In this document: positions 55,440 to 64,000 of the stretch, in pieces | How positions within the stretch are numbered: the stretch's first letter is position 1 | Layout: the number at the start of each line of letters is the position of its first letter | Assembly (NCBI GenBank): GCA_039090855.1 | Contig: CM077034.1 | Coordinates: 9,626,984-9,690,983 of the forward strand | Origin: Macrothele yani | Taxonomy: Eukaryota > Arthropoda > Arachnida > Araneae > Macrothelidae | Direction: 5' to 3' | Length of the DNA: 64,000 nt | Position numbers and translations under genes: made by a program | Notes under the pieces: model-generated | What the model saw: only the letters and a program-made list of their open reading frames with translations | Database searches by the model: none | What the model was told of the DNA's origin: nothing

Positions 55440-58400
55440 AATTTACTTCACAGCAAACCTTTACAGGCCTTCGAAGTAATTTCCATGCGAACGTTTGGGC
55501 AAGTCTTGTCTTCTAGTCAGGACAACTCCATTGTTGAGGCGTCGAATTACTCGGATCACCTCATTAGAAACATGCTGAATCGTACTAAATATTTTCCTTC
55601 GGAGTGGCTTCTTCAGGTTTGGGAACAAGTCATAGTCTGGTGGGAACACCATACCTGAACAGGCCTTCGAAGTAATCTCCATGTTTCTTTATGACAGCAA
55701 CCCAACGTTTGGGAAAGTCTTGGACACCTCCATTTTTGAGGCGTCAGATTACTCTGCTAACCTCATTAGAAACATCCTGAATCCTTTCTCCTTTAGTTTT
55801 ACTCTGATCAACTTATTAGAAACATCCTGAAATGCAATGAATCGTCTCCCGCGAATTGGCTTCTTCAGTTTGGGGAAAAAGACATAGTCTGGTAGGATCA
55901 TGTCAGGATTTAACACCATACCTGAACAGGCCTTCGAAGTAATCTCCATGTTTCTCTATGACAGCAACCCAACGTTTGGGCAAGTCTTGTATTCCACTCA
56001 GGACACTTCCATTGTTGAGGCGTCGGATTACTCTGCTAACCTCATTTGAAACATCCTGAATCCCTTCTCCTTTAGTTTTACTCTGGTCAACTTATTAGAA
56101 ACATCCTGAAATGTAATGAATCGTCTCCCGCGAATTGGCTTCTTCAGTTTGGGGGAAAAGACATAGTCTGGTAGGATCATGTCAGGATTTAACACCATAC
56201 CTGAACAGGCCTTCGAAGTAATCTCCATGTTTCTCTATGACAGCAACCCAACGTTTGGGCAAGTCTTGTATTCCACTCAGGACACTTCAATTGTTGAGGC
56301 GTAGGATTACTCTGCTAACCTCATTTGAAACATCCTGAATCCTTTCTCCTTTAGTTTTACTCTGGTCAACTTATTAGAAACATCCTGAAATGCAATGAAT
56401 CGTCTCCCGCGAATTGGCTTCTTCAGTTTGGGGAAAAAGACATAGTCTGGTAGGATCATGTCAGGATTTAACACCATATCTGCACAGGCCTTCGAAGTAA
56501 TCTCCATGTTTCTCTATGACAGCAACCCAACGTTTGGGCAAGTCTTGTATTCCACTCAGGACACTTCCATTGTTGAGGCGTCGGATTACTCTGCTAACCT
56601 CATTTGAAACATCCTGAATCCCTTCTCTTTTAGTTTTACTCTGGTCAACTTATTAGAAACATCCTGAAATGCAATGAATCGTCTCCCGCGAATTGGCTTC
56701 TTCAGTTTGGGGAAAAAGACATAGTCTGGTAGGATCATGTCAGGATTTAACACCATATCTGCACAGGCCTTCGAAGTAATCTCCATGTTTCTCTATGACA
56801 GCAACCCAACGTTTGGGCAAGTCTTGTATTCCACTCAGGACACTTCCATTGTTGAGGCGTCGGATTACTCTGCTAACCTCATTTGAAACATCCTGAATCC
56901 TTTCTCCTTTAGTTTTACTCTGGTCAACTTATTAGAAACATCCTGAAATGCAATGAATCGTCTCCCGCGAATTGGCTTCTTCAGTTTGGGGAAAAAGACA
57001 TAGTCTGGTAGGATCATGTCAGGATTTAACACCATACCTGAACAGGCCTTCGAAGTAATCTCCATGTTTCTCTATGACAGCAACCCAACGTTTGTGCAAG
57101 TCTTGTATTCCACTCAGGACACTTCCATTGTTGAGGCGTCGGATTACTCTGCTAACCTCATTTGAAACATCCTGAATCCTTTCTTCTTTAGTTTCACCCT
57201 GGTCAACTTATTAGAAACATCCTGAAATGCAATGAATCGTCTCCCGCGAATTGGCTTCTACAATAGGGGAAAAAGACATAGTCTGGTAGGATCATGTCAG
57301 GATTTAACACCATACCTGAACAGGCCTTCGAAGTAATCTCCATGTTTCTCTATGACAGCCACCGAACGTTTGGGCAAGTCTTGTATTCCACTCAGGACAC
57401 TTCCATTGTTGAGGCGTAGGATTACTCTGCTAACCTCATTTGAAACATCCTGAATCCTTTCTCCTTTAGTTTTACTCTGGTCAACTTATTAGAAACATCC
57501 TGAAATGCAATGAATCGTCTCCCGCGAATTGGCTTCCTCAGTTTGGGGAAAAAGACATAGTCTGGTAGGATCATGTCAGGATTTAACACCATACCTGAAC
57601 AGGCCTTCGAAGTAATCTCCATGTTTCTCTATGACAGCAACCCAACGTTTGGGCAAGTCTTGTATTCCACTCAGGACACTTCCATTGTTGAGGCGTCGGA
57701 TTACTCTGCTAACCTCATTTGAAACATCCTGAATCCTTTCTTCTTTAGTTTTACTCTGGTCAACTTATTAGAAACATCCTGAAATGCAATGAATTGTCTC
57801 CCGCGAATTGGCTTCTACAATAGGGGAAAAAGACATAGTCTGGTAGGATCATGTCAGGATTTAACACCATACCTGAACAGGCCTTCGAAGTAATCTCCAT
57901 GTTTCTCTATGACAGCCACCGAACGTTTGGGCAAGTCTTGTATTCCACTCAGGACACTTCCATTGTTGAGGCGTCGGATTACTCTGCTAACCTCATTTGA
58001 AACATCCTGAATCCTTTCTCCTTTAGTTTTACTCTGGTCAACTTATTAGAAACATCCTGAAATGCAATGAATCGTCTCCCGCGAATTGGCTTCCTCAGTT
58101 TGGGGAAAAAGACATAGTCTGGTAGGATCATGTCAGGATTTAACACCATACCTGAACAGGCCTTCGAAGTAATCTCCATGTTTCTCTATGACAGCAACCC
58201 AACGTTTGGGCAAGTCTTGTATTCCACTCAGGACACTTCCATTGTTGAGGCGTCGGATTACTCTGCTAACCTCATTTGAAACATCCTGAATCCTTTCTTC
58301 TTTAGTTTTACTCTGGTCAACTTATTAGAAACATCCTGAAATGCAATGAATCGTCTCCCGCGAATTGGCTTCTACAATAGGGGAAAAATACATAGTCTGG

Positions 58401-58640
58401 TAGGATCATGTCAGGATTTAACACCATACCTGAACAGGCCTTCGAAGTAATCTCCATGTTTCTCTATGACAGCAACCCAACGTTTGGGCAAGTCTTGTAT
58501 TCCAGTCAGGACACCTCCATTGTTGAGACGTCGGATTACTCGCTTCATTAGAAACATCCTGAATCGTATTGAATCGTTTTTCGCGAAGTAATTTCTTCGG
58601 TTTGGGGAACAAGATATAGTCTGGTAGGCTTATGTTAGGA
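55440..58640 (-). repeat. 279-bp tandem array of a mariner 3' end, ~11 units
   Basis: On the minus strand each unit encodes a mariner C-terminus (PDYVFFPKLKKPIRGRRFIA ... HGDYFEGL-like) followed by YFEGLACSGMV, where one unit runs into the next. Spacing is 279 bp from 55749 to 56865. From 57087 onward, units with 'cagtttggggaaaa' alternate with units with 'acaataggggaaaa', forming a 557-bp dimer repeated about 2.5 times. The outermost units (55440-55690 and 58418-58640) are the most diverged and the most transposase-like. Confidence 0.93.
58418..58640 (-). pseudogene. Mariner transposase C-terminal piece at the array edge
   Basis: Minus strand: FPKPKKLLREKRFNTIQDVS near the right edge, matching the catalytic-domain tail FPKLKxxLRGKRFxT of mariner transposases. 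It appears to be the unit closest to the original element. Sequence farther upstream of the gene (after 58640) is replaced by a Tc1-C fragment. Confidence 0.7.
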
Positions 58641-58692
58641 CTAGTTCCAGGAGCACGACAGCGATGTTCCCTTTCTCCCTTGGCCGGTATAA
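58640..58692 (+). pseudogene. Tc1-C fragment, left piece
   Basis: 'ttccaggagcacgacagcgatg' to 'ttggccgg' matches 47937-47983. The continuation of the gene is found after 60326, so at least 1.6 kb has been inserted. Confidence 0.7.
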
Positions 58693-59104
58693 CGTAATTG
58701 GCTTTTTCTTTCAGAGATATTGGTTCTTACGTTATTTCAAAAAAATCTGATAGAAATACGATGCAATAGTTCCTAATTAAAACTTTACGGCCAGACGAAA
58801 CATAAGACAGAAGTCAACTTACGGTTATTCTTTTTTATTCCACCCTTATATCAAAAGAACTGATCGCACTTCGAAAATAATAACGTAATTCACATCCGCC
58901 ACATATCCACACCAGCAACTGTTTTCTCGTCCCTTTATCTGTCGTTCTTATCTCATACATTCATACGTCACGTTCACTCTGACCTCAATGTTGCCAACCT
59001 CATTCTCGTTTGAGGGAAAAGACATAACGTTAAGTATGGAAGTATAAGCAGAACAAACTCAAATTTACATAGGAAAGGAACTAAAAATGAAAGTTAATTT
59101 AGAA
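58693..59104. other. Unassigned AT-rich DNA inside the Tc1-C interruption
   Basis: No coding sequence recognised. TAACGTAA-type motifs occur at 58691 and 58883. Confidence 0.5.
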
Positions 59105-60307
59105 TACACTGAAGTGCCTGAAAAACTGGTACAGACGAGCTTACGCAAAATACATAGCAAAGTAACTTATACGCGTACTCGGTTGCGTCCGCCAGTGCGT
59201 ATATAAAGCGATAGCCATCCTTTCCAGCTGTCAGAGCTGTTTTCGGCATGAGAATGACGAGTAATAACGATTTAAGCGATCTTCAACGCGGTGTCATAGT
59301 TGGCGCTCGTGAGATGGGCCATAGTATTTCGGAGGTAGAAACGAAGTTCGGATTTTCTCGAACGACCATTGTAAGGGTGTACCGTGACTACAAGAATTCC
59401 GGCAAAACCTCAAACCTACGATACCAGTGTGGCTGTAAAGAGACATTGGGTGAACGTGACCATCGTCGGCTGTCAAGAATCGTTTCACGCGACACTCTCG
59501 AAGGTAGCATCGGAATTCAATGCTGAAGCCTCAACAAGCATCAGCGTCCGGACTGTACAACGTACCCTGCACGATATGGGCTTTGGGAGCCGACGCCCAA
59601 CTTGAGTCCCCTTGATGGGTGCATGACACAAAGCTATGCGCCTCGCATGGGCATGGCAACACCGCCACTGGACACTTGGTGACTGGAAACAAGTAGCCTG
59701 GTTTGAAAAGTCGCGTTTCCAACTGTATCGGGCAGATGGAAGGATTCGTGTGTGGGCAAAACCCGATGAGGCCATGGATCCCGTCTGTCAACAGAGAACT
59801 GTACCGGCTGGTGGGGTGTCCGTAATGGTATGGGATGTGTTTAGCTGGTCTTCACTGGGGCTTCTGGTACGTCTACAAACATCTGTGACCGGTCAACGCA
59901 TTGCGTATTCATTCTGACGAGGTACACCCGTTCATGTCTTGCATTCATGGTGATGGGTCGGACCTGTTCCAACAGGACAATGCACCTCCACGCAACTGTC
60001 GGAATGCCACATTATGGTTAGAGGAGCATTCATCTATGTTTGGGGTGTTGCCATTCCCACCCAAGTTCCTAGTTCTGAACGTTATAGAATGCATTTGGGA
60101 TGCCCGCTATCGAACACACGAATCCGAGACCTCGGAATACACCCGAATTGTGGAACGCTCTGCAGGACGTATGGTGTGCATTGCCTACATCATATTTCCA
60201 GAAGCTAGTGGAGTCCATGCCCCGTCGTATTTCTGCAGTCCTGCGGTCCCGTGGGGGACCTACCAAGTATTAGACTGGTGTACCAGTTTTTCTGGAACTT
60301 CAGTGTA
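59105..60307 (+). mobile_element. Tc1-D transposon, complete with both inverted ends
   Basis: About 1.2 kb. The left end TACACTGAAGTGCCTGAAAA (59105) and the reverse complement of the right end, TACACTGAAGTTCCAGAAAA (60307), match over ~28 bp. TA lies at both edges. It contains a single decayed transposase gene. Confidence 0.88.
59248..60290 (+). pseudogene. Tc1-D transposase
   Basis: N-terminus MTSNNDLSDLQRGVIVGARE and VETKFGFSRTTIVRVYRDYK (HTH 1), then SISVRTVQRTLHDMGFGSRR (HTH 2) in another frame. HRHWTLGDWKQVAWFEKSRF follows, where the usual SDESRF is FEKSRF, so the first catalytic Asp is lost. DLFQQDNAPPRNCRNA keeps the second Asp, and LNVIECIWDARYR the Glu, 36 residues apart. Several stops and frameshifts. 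The ends are in better shape than the gene. Confidence 0.85.
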
Positions 60308-60325
60308 TACGTCACACCGGCGAAA

Positions 60326-60545
60326 TCGCCCAACCTCAATACCATAGAGCACTTGTTGGACTATTGGGATCGACAGGTTCGACGTGCCGACCCACAAGAA
60401 CGTCATCTCCGGGACGTCCATGGTCTGCTGCAGTCCGAATAGTCACGTGTGCCTCTGGAAACCTTCCATTGCCACATTGCGTCCATGCCACTCCATCTCG
60501 CCGCTCTCGTCCTGGACGAGGGTGGTTATTCCCATTATTAGGTAG
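60326..60545 (+). pseudogene. Tc1-C fragment, right piece
   Basis: AKSPNLNTIEHLLDYWDRQV (catalytic Glu) and VPLETFHCHIASMPLHLAAL-like C-terminus in a second frame. Homologous to 47983-48215. Confidence 0.8.
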
Positions 60546-60552
60546 GTGGTCT

Positions 60553-60826
60553 GTAACGTACCTGCCAGCAGGACGCACACGACATAAAGGCAGATAGTAG
60601 TCAGAACAAACGTCTGCGTAGCTCAGTTGGTAGAGCGACTTGTTCCGGAATAAGCGGACTCGGGTTCGCATCCCGGCGTAGACCAAAAATGATGGAGAAA
60701 TTTACTTCGTTATAATGGCGCCCGAACTATCCGGATGACCCGACCGTTCAAAATCTCGCAGTGGTGTGATGTTATTTCCACACCGCGAGATAGGGAAATT
60801 AACAGAATCCCTTCTCCAGCGCTTCG
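60553..60826 (+). mobile_element. Family-B tRNA-like repeat, left part of interrupted copy
   Basis: ACGTACCTGCCAGCAGGACG, tRNA-like segment at 60612-60684, 'GGCGCCCGAACTATCCGG' body, ending at CCAGCGCTTCG (60816-60826), which is duplicated at 63355-63365 on the other side of the LINE. Confidence 0.9.
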
Positions 60827-63354
60827 ACCCCGCACGGGGATAACTGGTTTTCCAGTTATTTGGGGAGCGGCGCCCCCACGGCCCGAGCTGACCTTGTGAC
60901 TGGTCACCATCTGATGTCACGCCACCGCTTGTTTTTTATTTTGGTGTTTGCAGGGACAGCTGTTCATCCAGCTGTTGGGGAGTCGCGGCCCCACGTTCCC
61001 GAGCTGGTCTTGTGTCACGCTTTTTCGTTTTTATTTATTTTCTCCACTGGCTAGTTGCCCGTGTTGTATACTTTACCTAATCGCTACCACGTTATGCACT
61101 AACACCCCGGTCTTGTGGTTTTGTTACCCTCCACCACTAACTGATTTATATTAACCGCTCAGTTCGTAGGTTGCTGAGATTCCGTTTAGGTTCCCTGACA
61201 GGATTTGTCTTCTTTGGATTTCTTTTTTTCCTTTTCGCTGGTTTGGGCGCTAGACCTACCTGCATGTTTGCCGCGTGCGGAGACCCGTGAGGCGGAAATG
61301 GGATGTCTGGCGGCTGAGGTCGCAGGAGACCGGATAAGTGCCTCCTGTGTACCAACACTCCTCTTCGACCCCGGCTTCGCTGTAAACGGGAGGCTAGAGA
61401 CTAACCCACCTCTAGTCAGAAGTCTTGTACCAAGTTGTGTACACGGCTTTAGCGGCTTTTTTGTCGTATAGCACGGCAGGGTGAGCCCGGGGGCTGTGGG
61501 ATCATGCCAAAGGCGTTGGCATGACGGTACCCGGAGGCCGAAGTGTCCGCCGAGTGCGTGTGATCACAGCCAACGGACTATATCTGCAACGTATAAGCTC
61601 CAGAACTGTGTCCAGCGTCATTTTCTTGGCTTGCAGACCTCCAGTTCTCCCTTGTAGGGCTCGGTGGTGGGTGGAGTAGTCTGCAGACGAATCTTCCTCC
61701 TTTTTTTCCATGGGTAAAAAGAACAAAAACTCCAAATTTAAGTCACCTGACAAAATGATAGTTGCCAACGACACTCCTTCGTCTTCTCAACCTACCAAGT
61801 CTCATACCCTTAAACGGTCTTTAGACCTTGACCTGGACCAAGAATGTGGAACCTCTTCTTCGGCAGCTGTACCAGTCGCTCCGAAGCGTCGTCTCCTCAA
61901 TTGCTGTGACTACGCATGCTACTCACTTGCTTGTAGAATCCATCGATCCGAATGAGAGACTGTCCACCAGATCTCCCTTTTTCATTTCTAAAGCTTTGGA
62001 CGCTGCGGTTGGCCCCTTGAAGTCTGTGAGGAAGCTTCGCTCTGGGGACCTGCTTGTCCAAACTTGCAGTGTTTCTCAGAGTAACACTTTTCTGAACCTC
62101 ACTAGTCTTCAAGGCATTCCTGTGAAAGTGACACCTCACCCGTTTCTTAACACCTCTCGGGGTGTGATTTCGGAGTTTGATCTCTTGCCATGCAGTGAAG
62201 ACGAATTCGTGACTGAACTTGCTGATCAAGGTGTTATTGCTGCACGTCGTATGATGTTCCGGCGTGATGGTTCCATGATTAAGTCAAAAAATGTCATCTT
62301 GACTTTTAACTCCCCGAAAGTTCCGACCGAAATCAAGGCTGGCTACTTGGTCTGTGGAGTTCGCCCGTACATTCCCAGTCCTCTGCGCTGTTTCAGGTGC
62401 CAGAGGTACGGGCATTCACAACGTTTCTGTAAGAGTTCCGCTCGTTGCGCAAATTGTGGCTCCAGTGAACATGACGGGGAAGGTTGCACTTCTGCGGCCT
62501 GCTGTGTTAACTGCGGTGAGGCCCATGCAGCTTACTCCCGCAACTGTATGAAATGGAAGGACGAGATGGCGATCCAGCGCCTCAAGACCCTGGAAGGCCT
62601 CTCGTACCCTGCTGCCAAAGCCAAGTTGGGTATTCCCAACACCCGACAGCGTAGTTTTGCCGCAGTTGTTAAGTCTCTGCCACAACCCGTGCAGCCCTTT
62701 GTTCCGCGCCCTGTAGCTCTCGCAGCGCTTGCCAAGCGATCTACAGCTGACCAAGCGACACAGGTGTTTTTCCCCGAGCTCGCGATTTTTCGACTACCTG
62801 ATTCTGGGCCTTCTCTTTTGCAGCCGACCCTCTCTTCCAGTTTAAAGCAGAAAGCCTGCACGTGCGGACGACCCGGCCCTCAATCCGCAAAGGTGTGCAG
62901 TGTCCATCCAACTGTCTCGGCCTCAGCGAGGTCCCCACCCTCAACCAACATTATAGAGGAACATAGGGGGGAGGAGAGTGACAGTTCGTCCCCAGCCTCA
63001 AACAACATTGCAGAGGAACATGGGGGGGAAGAGAGTGACAGTTCGTCCCCGCCCTCTGCCAGCATTGCAGAGGAGTGTGGGGGGGAGGAGAGTGACTCAT
63101 CCTTTGTGTAGTTGTGTTTAAAAAAAAAAATATATAATTATAATAGTAAATTAATAAATTTTTATATAAACCTAATTAACTACCTTGTCTTCACAGCTTT
63201 CATCATACTCTTTTTTCAACTTTTACCAAGCCTGTCTGCTCTTAATCATTTTCCACGTTTTTAAAAATCTGTGGCTGATAGTTCTTTGTCTGGCGCTCTT
63301 TGGCCAAACCTGGCCCTTGCGCCAATAAAATCCAACAACCAACCAACCAACCAA
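60827..63354 (+). mobile_element. Jockey-like LINE carrying only ORF1
   Basis: A 2.5-kb insertion flanked by an 11-bp target duplication CCAGCGCTTCG (60816-60826 and 63355-63365). It has a ~880-bp 5' region with two related GC-rich segments (near 60854-60910 and 60975-61020, both TTGGGGAG..GCCCCCACG..CCCGAGCTG), one gag-like ORF, a 3' UTR with AATAAA just before the end, and a (CCAA)n tail. No reverse transcriptase or endonuclease is present, yet both ends and the tail look complete. Confidence 0.88.
61710..63111 (+). pseudogene. Jockey-type LINE ORF1 (gag-like RNA-binding protein), one frameshift
   Basis: It starts MGKKNKNSKFKSPDKM at 61710. The frame must shift once around 61890-61930 to enter the main 427-codon frame ending at TAG 63109-63111. 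The order is a basic Ser-rich N-terminus; an RRM-like domain (RKLRSGDLLVQTC, LQGIPVKVTPHPFLNTSRGV, GVIAARRMMFRRDG, VILTFNSPKVP); then three zinc knuckles, CFRCQRYGHSQRFC (CX2CX4HX4C), CANCGSSEHDGEGC (CX2CX4HX4C) and CVNCGEAHAAYSRNC (CX2CX3HX6C). Next come KTLEGLSYPAAKAKLG and a Pro/Ala-rich region. The end is three tandem copies of an acidic EE.GGEESDSS motif. Such proteins coat LINE RNA. The frameshift may be an artefact or real decay. Confidence 0.85.
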
Positions 63355-64000
63355 CCAGCGCTTCGAAAATAAATGTGTGTGACATTGCATTCCACACACC
63401 AGATTGACTGGGAGTTCTCAAGTGCACGTTCTACAGTGGATGGCTGCCTGCAACGATTCATGGTCACGGCTTGAGCCGTGGGCCATGTTCCCGGCCCTCT
63501 TTCGGGGGGGGGGGGGGATGTGGTAGCTCAGTTGGTAGAGCGACTTGTTCCGGAATAAGCGGACTCGGGTTCGAATCCCGGCGTAGACCAAAAATGACGG
63601 AGAAATTTACTTCGTTATAATGGCGCCCGAAATATCCGGATGACCAGACCGTTCAAAATCTCGCAGTGGTGTGATGTTATTTCCACACCGCGAGATAGGA
63701 AAAATCAGAGAATCGCTTCTCCAGCGCTTCGAAAAATAAATGTGTGTGACGTTGCATTCCACACACCAGATTGACTGGGAGTTCTCAAGTGCACGTTCTA
63801 CAGTGGATGGCTGCCTGCAACGATTCATGGTCACGGCTGACCCGTGGGGCATGCCCCAGGCCCTCTTTCGGGGGGGGGATGTGACGTACCTGCCAGCAGG
63901 ACGCACACGACATAAAGGCAGATCGTAGTCAGAACAAACGTCCGCCTAGCTCAATTGGTAGAGTGATTTATTCCGGAATGAGAATAAATCACTCTATTTA
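63355..64000 (+). repeat. Family-B tRNA-like repeats, right part and next tandem unit
   Basis: From the duplicated CCAGCGCTTCG the family-B unit continues (AAAATAAATGTGTGTGAC, CAACGATTCATGG, GGGGG tract). A tRNA-like segment that has lost its 5' acceptor strand follows (63523-63589), then a full unit body, and a third tRNA-like start at 63940. The last one turns into a perfect hairpin and runs off the window. Period about 400-430 bp. Confidence 0.85.
63959..63996. repeat. Perfect 15-bp inverted repeat in a tRNA-like segment
   Basis: TAGAGTGATTTATTC, spacer CGGAATGA, GAATAAATCACTCTA. The left arm and spacer are family-B anticodon-arm sequence. The right arm replaces the expected 'gcggactcgggttcgaatcc'. 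Confidence 0.9.

Noticed and set aside
1..64000. Endogenous virus or retrovirus-like element
   Set aside because: No LTR pairs, gag-pol-env order, capsid or integrase motifs were seen. The reverse transcriptases are of LINE type.

Overview
The window is eukaryotic, most likely from an arthropod with a large, repeat-rich genome. There are no operons or ribosome-binding sites. Spliced exons with GT/AG borders sit in introns of about 20 kb, and the DNA is crowded with Tc1/mariner transposons, RTE-type and jockey-type LINE pieces and tRNA-derived SINEs. The exact group cannot be fixed from the sequence alone.

Only one host gene is recognisable. Three plus-strand exons (5675-5820, 24879-25169, 48317-48636) share phase-1 splice junctions and together encode the catalytic region of a pappalysin (PAPP-A, M43 metzincin metalloprotease). 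The zinc site HELGHALGLWH is in the second exon. The third exon carries the segment after the Met-turn, and it is one base short of keeping frame. The introns between them are about 19.1 and 23.1 kb. DNA from 48637 onward is probably the next intron; no further exon was found.

Layout: 1-1250, two head-to-head Tc1-A fragments. 1959-5610, a DD41D transposon whose 3' coding part became a 182-bp array. 5985-12367, a 330-bp satellite carrying tRNA-Asp-like cloverleafs. 12366-14800, SINEs and mariner pieces. 14832-19228, a 53-bp hairpin satellite. 20285-22694, a mariner split by an RTE LINE. 22880-24800, a ~146-bp repeat carrying DR1-like motifs, with a TTAA-flanked MITE. 25336-28197, a Tc3-like transposon with nested tRNA-like repeats. 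28198-32800, thirteen tandem LINE 3' ends. 33316-36820, Tc1-B with a 297-bp array of its 3' end. 36850-41865, a 140-bp satellite. 41985-43712, Tc1 pieces. 43712-47862, CCAAT-rich satellites in inverted orientation around a 122-bp array. 48800-52830, two mariners and a 68-bp array seeded by mariner coding sequence. 52840-54400, RTE copy 2 inside an AT-rich element. 55440-58640, a 279-bp mariner C-terminus array. 58640-60545, Tc1-D inside Tc1-C. 60827-63354, a jockey-like LINE with ORF1 only, inserted in a tRNA-like family-B repeat.

The main theme is satellite birth from transposons. At least five independent arrays in this one locus grew from transposase or LINE coding sequence, four of them from the 3' end of the element. 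About half of the window is tandem repeat. Apart from the metalloprotease exons, every coding region is transposon-derived, and nearly all of it is broken.
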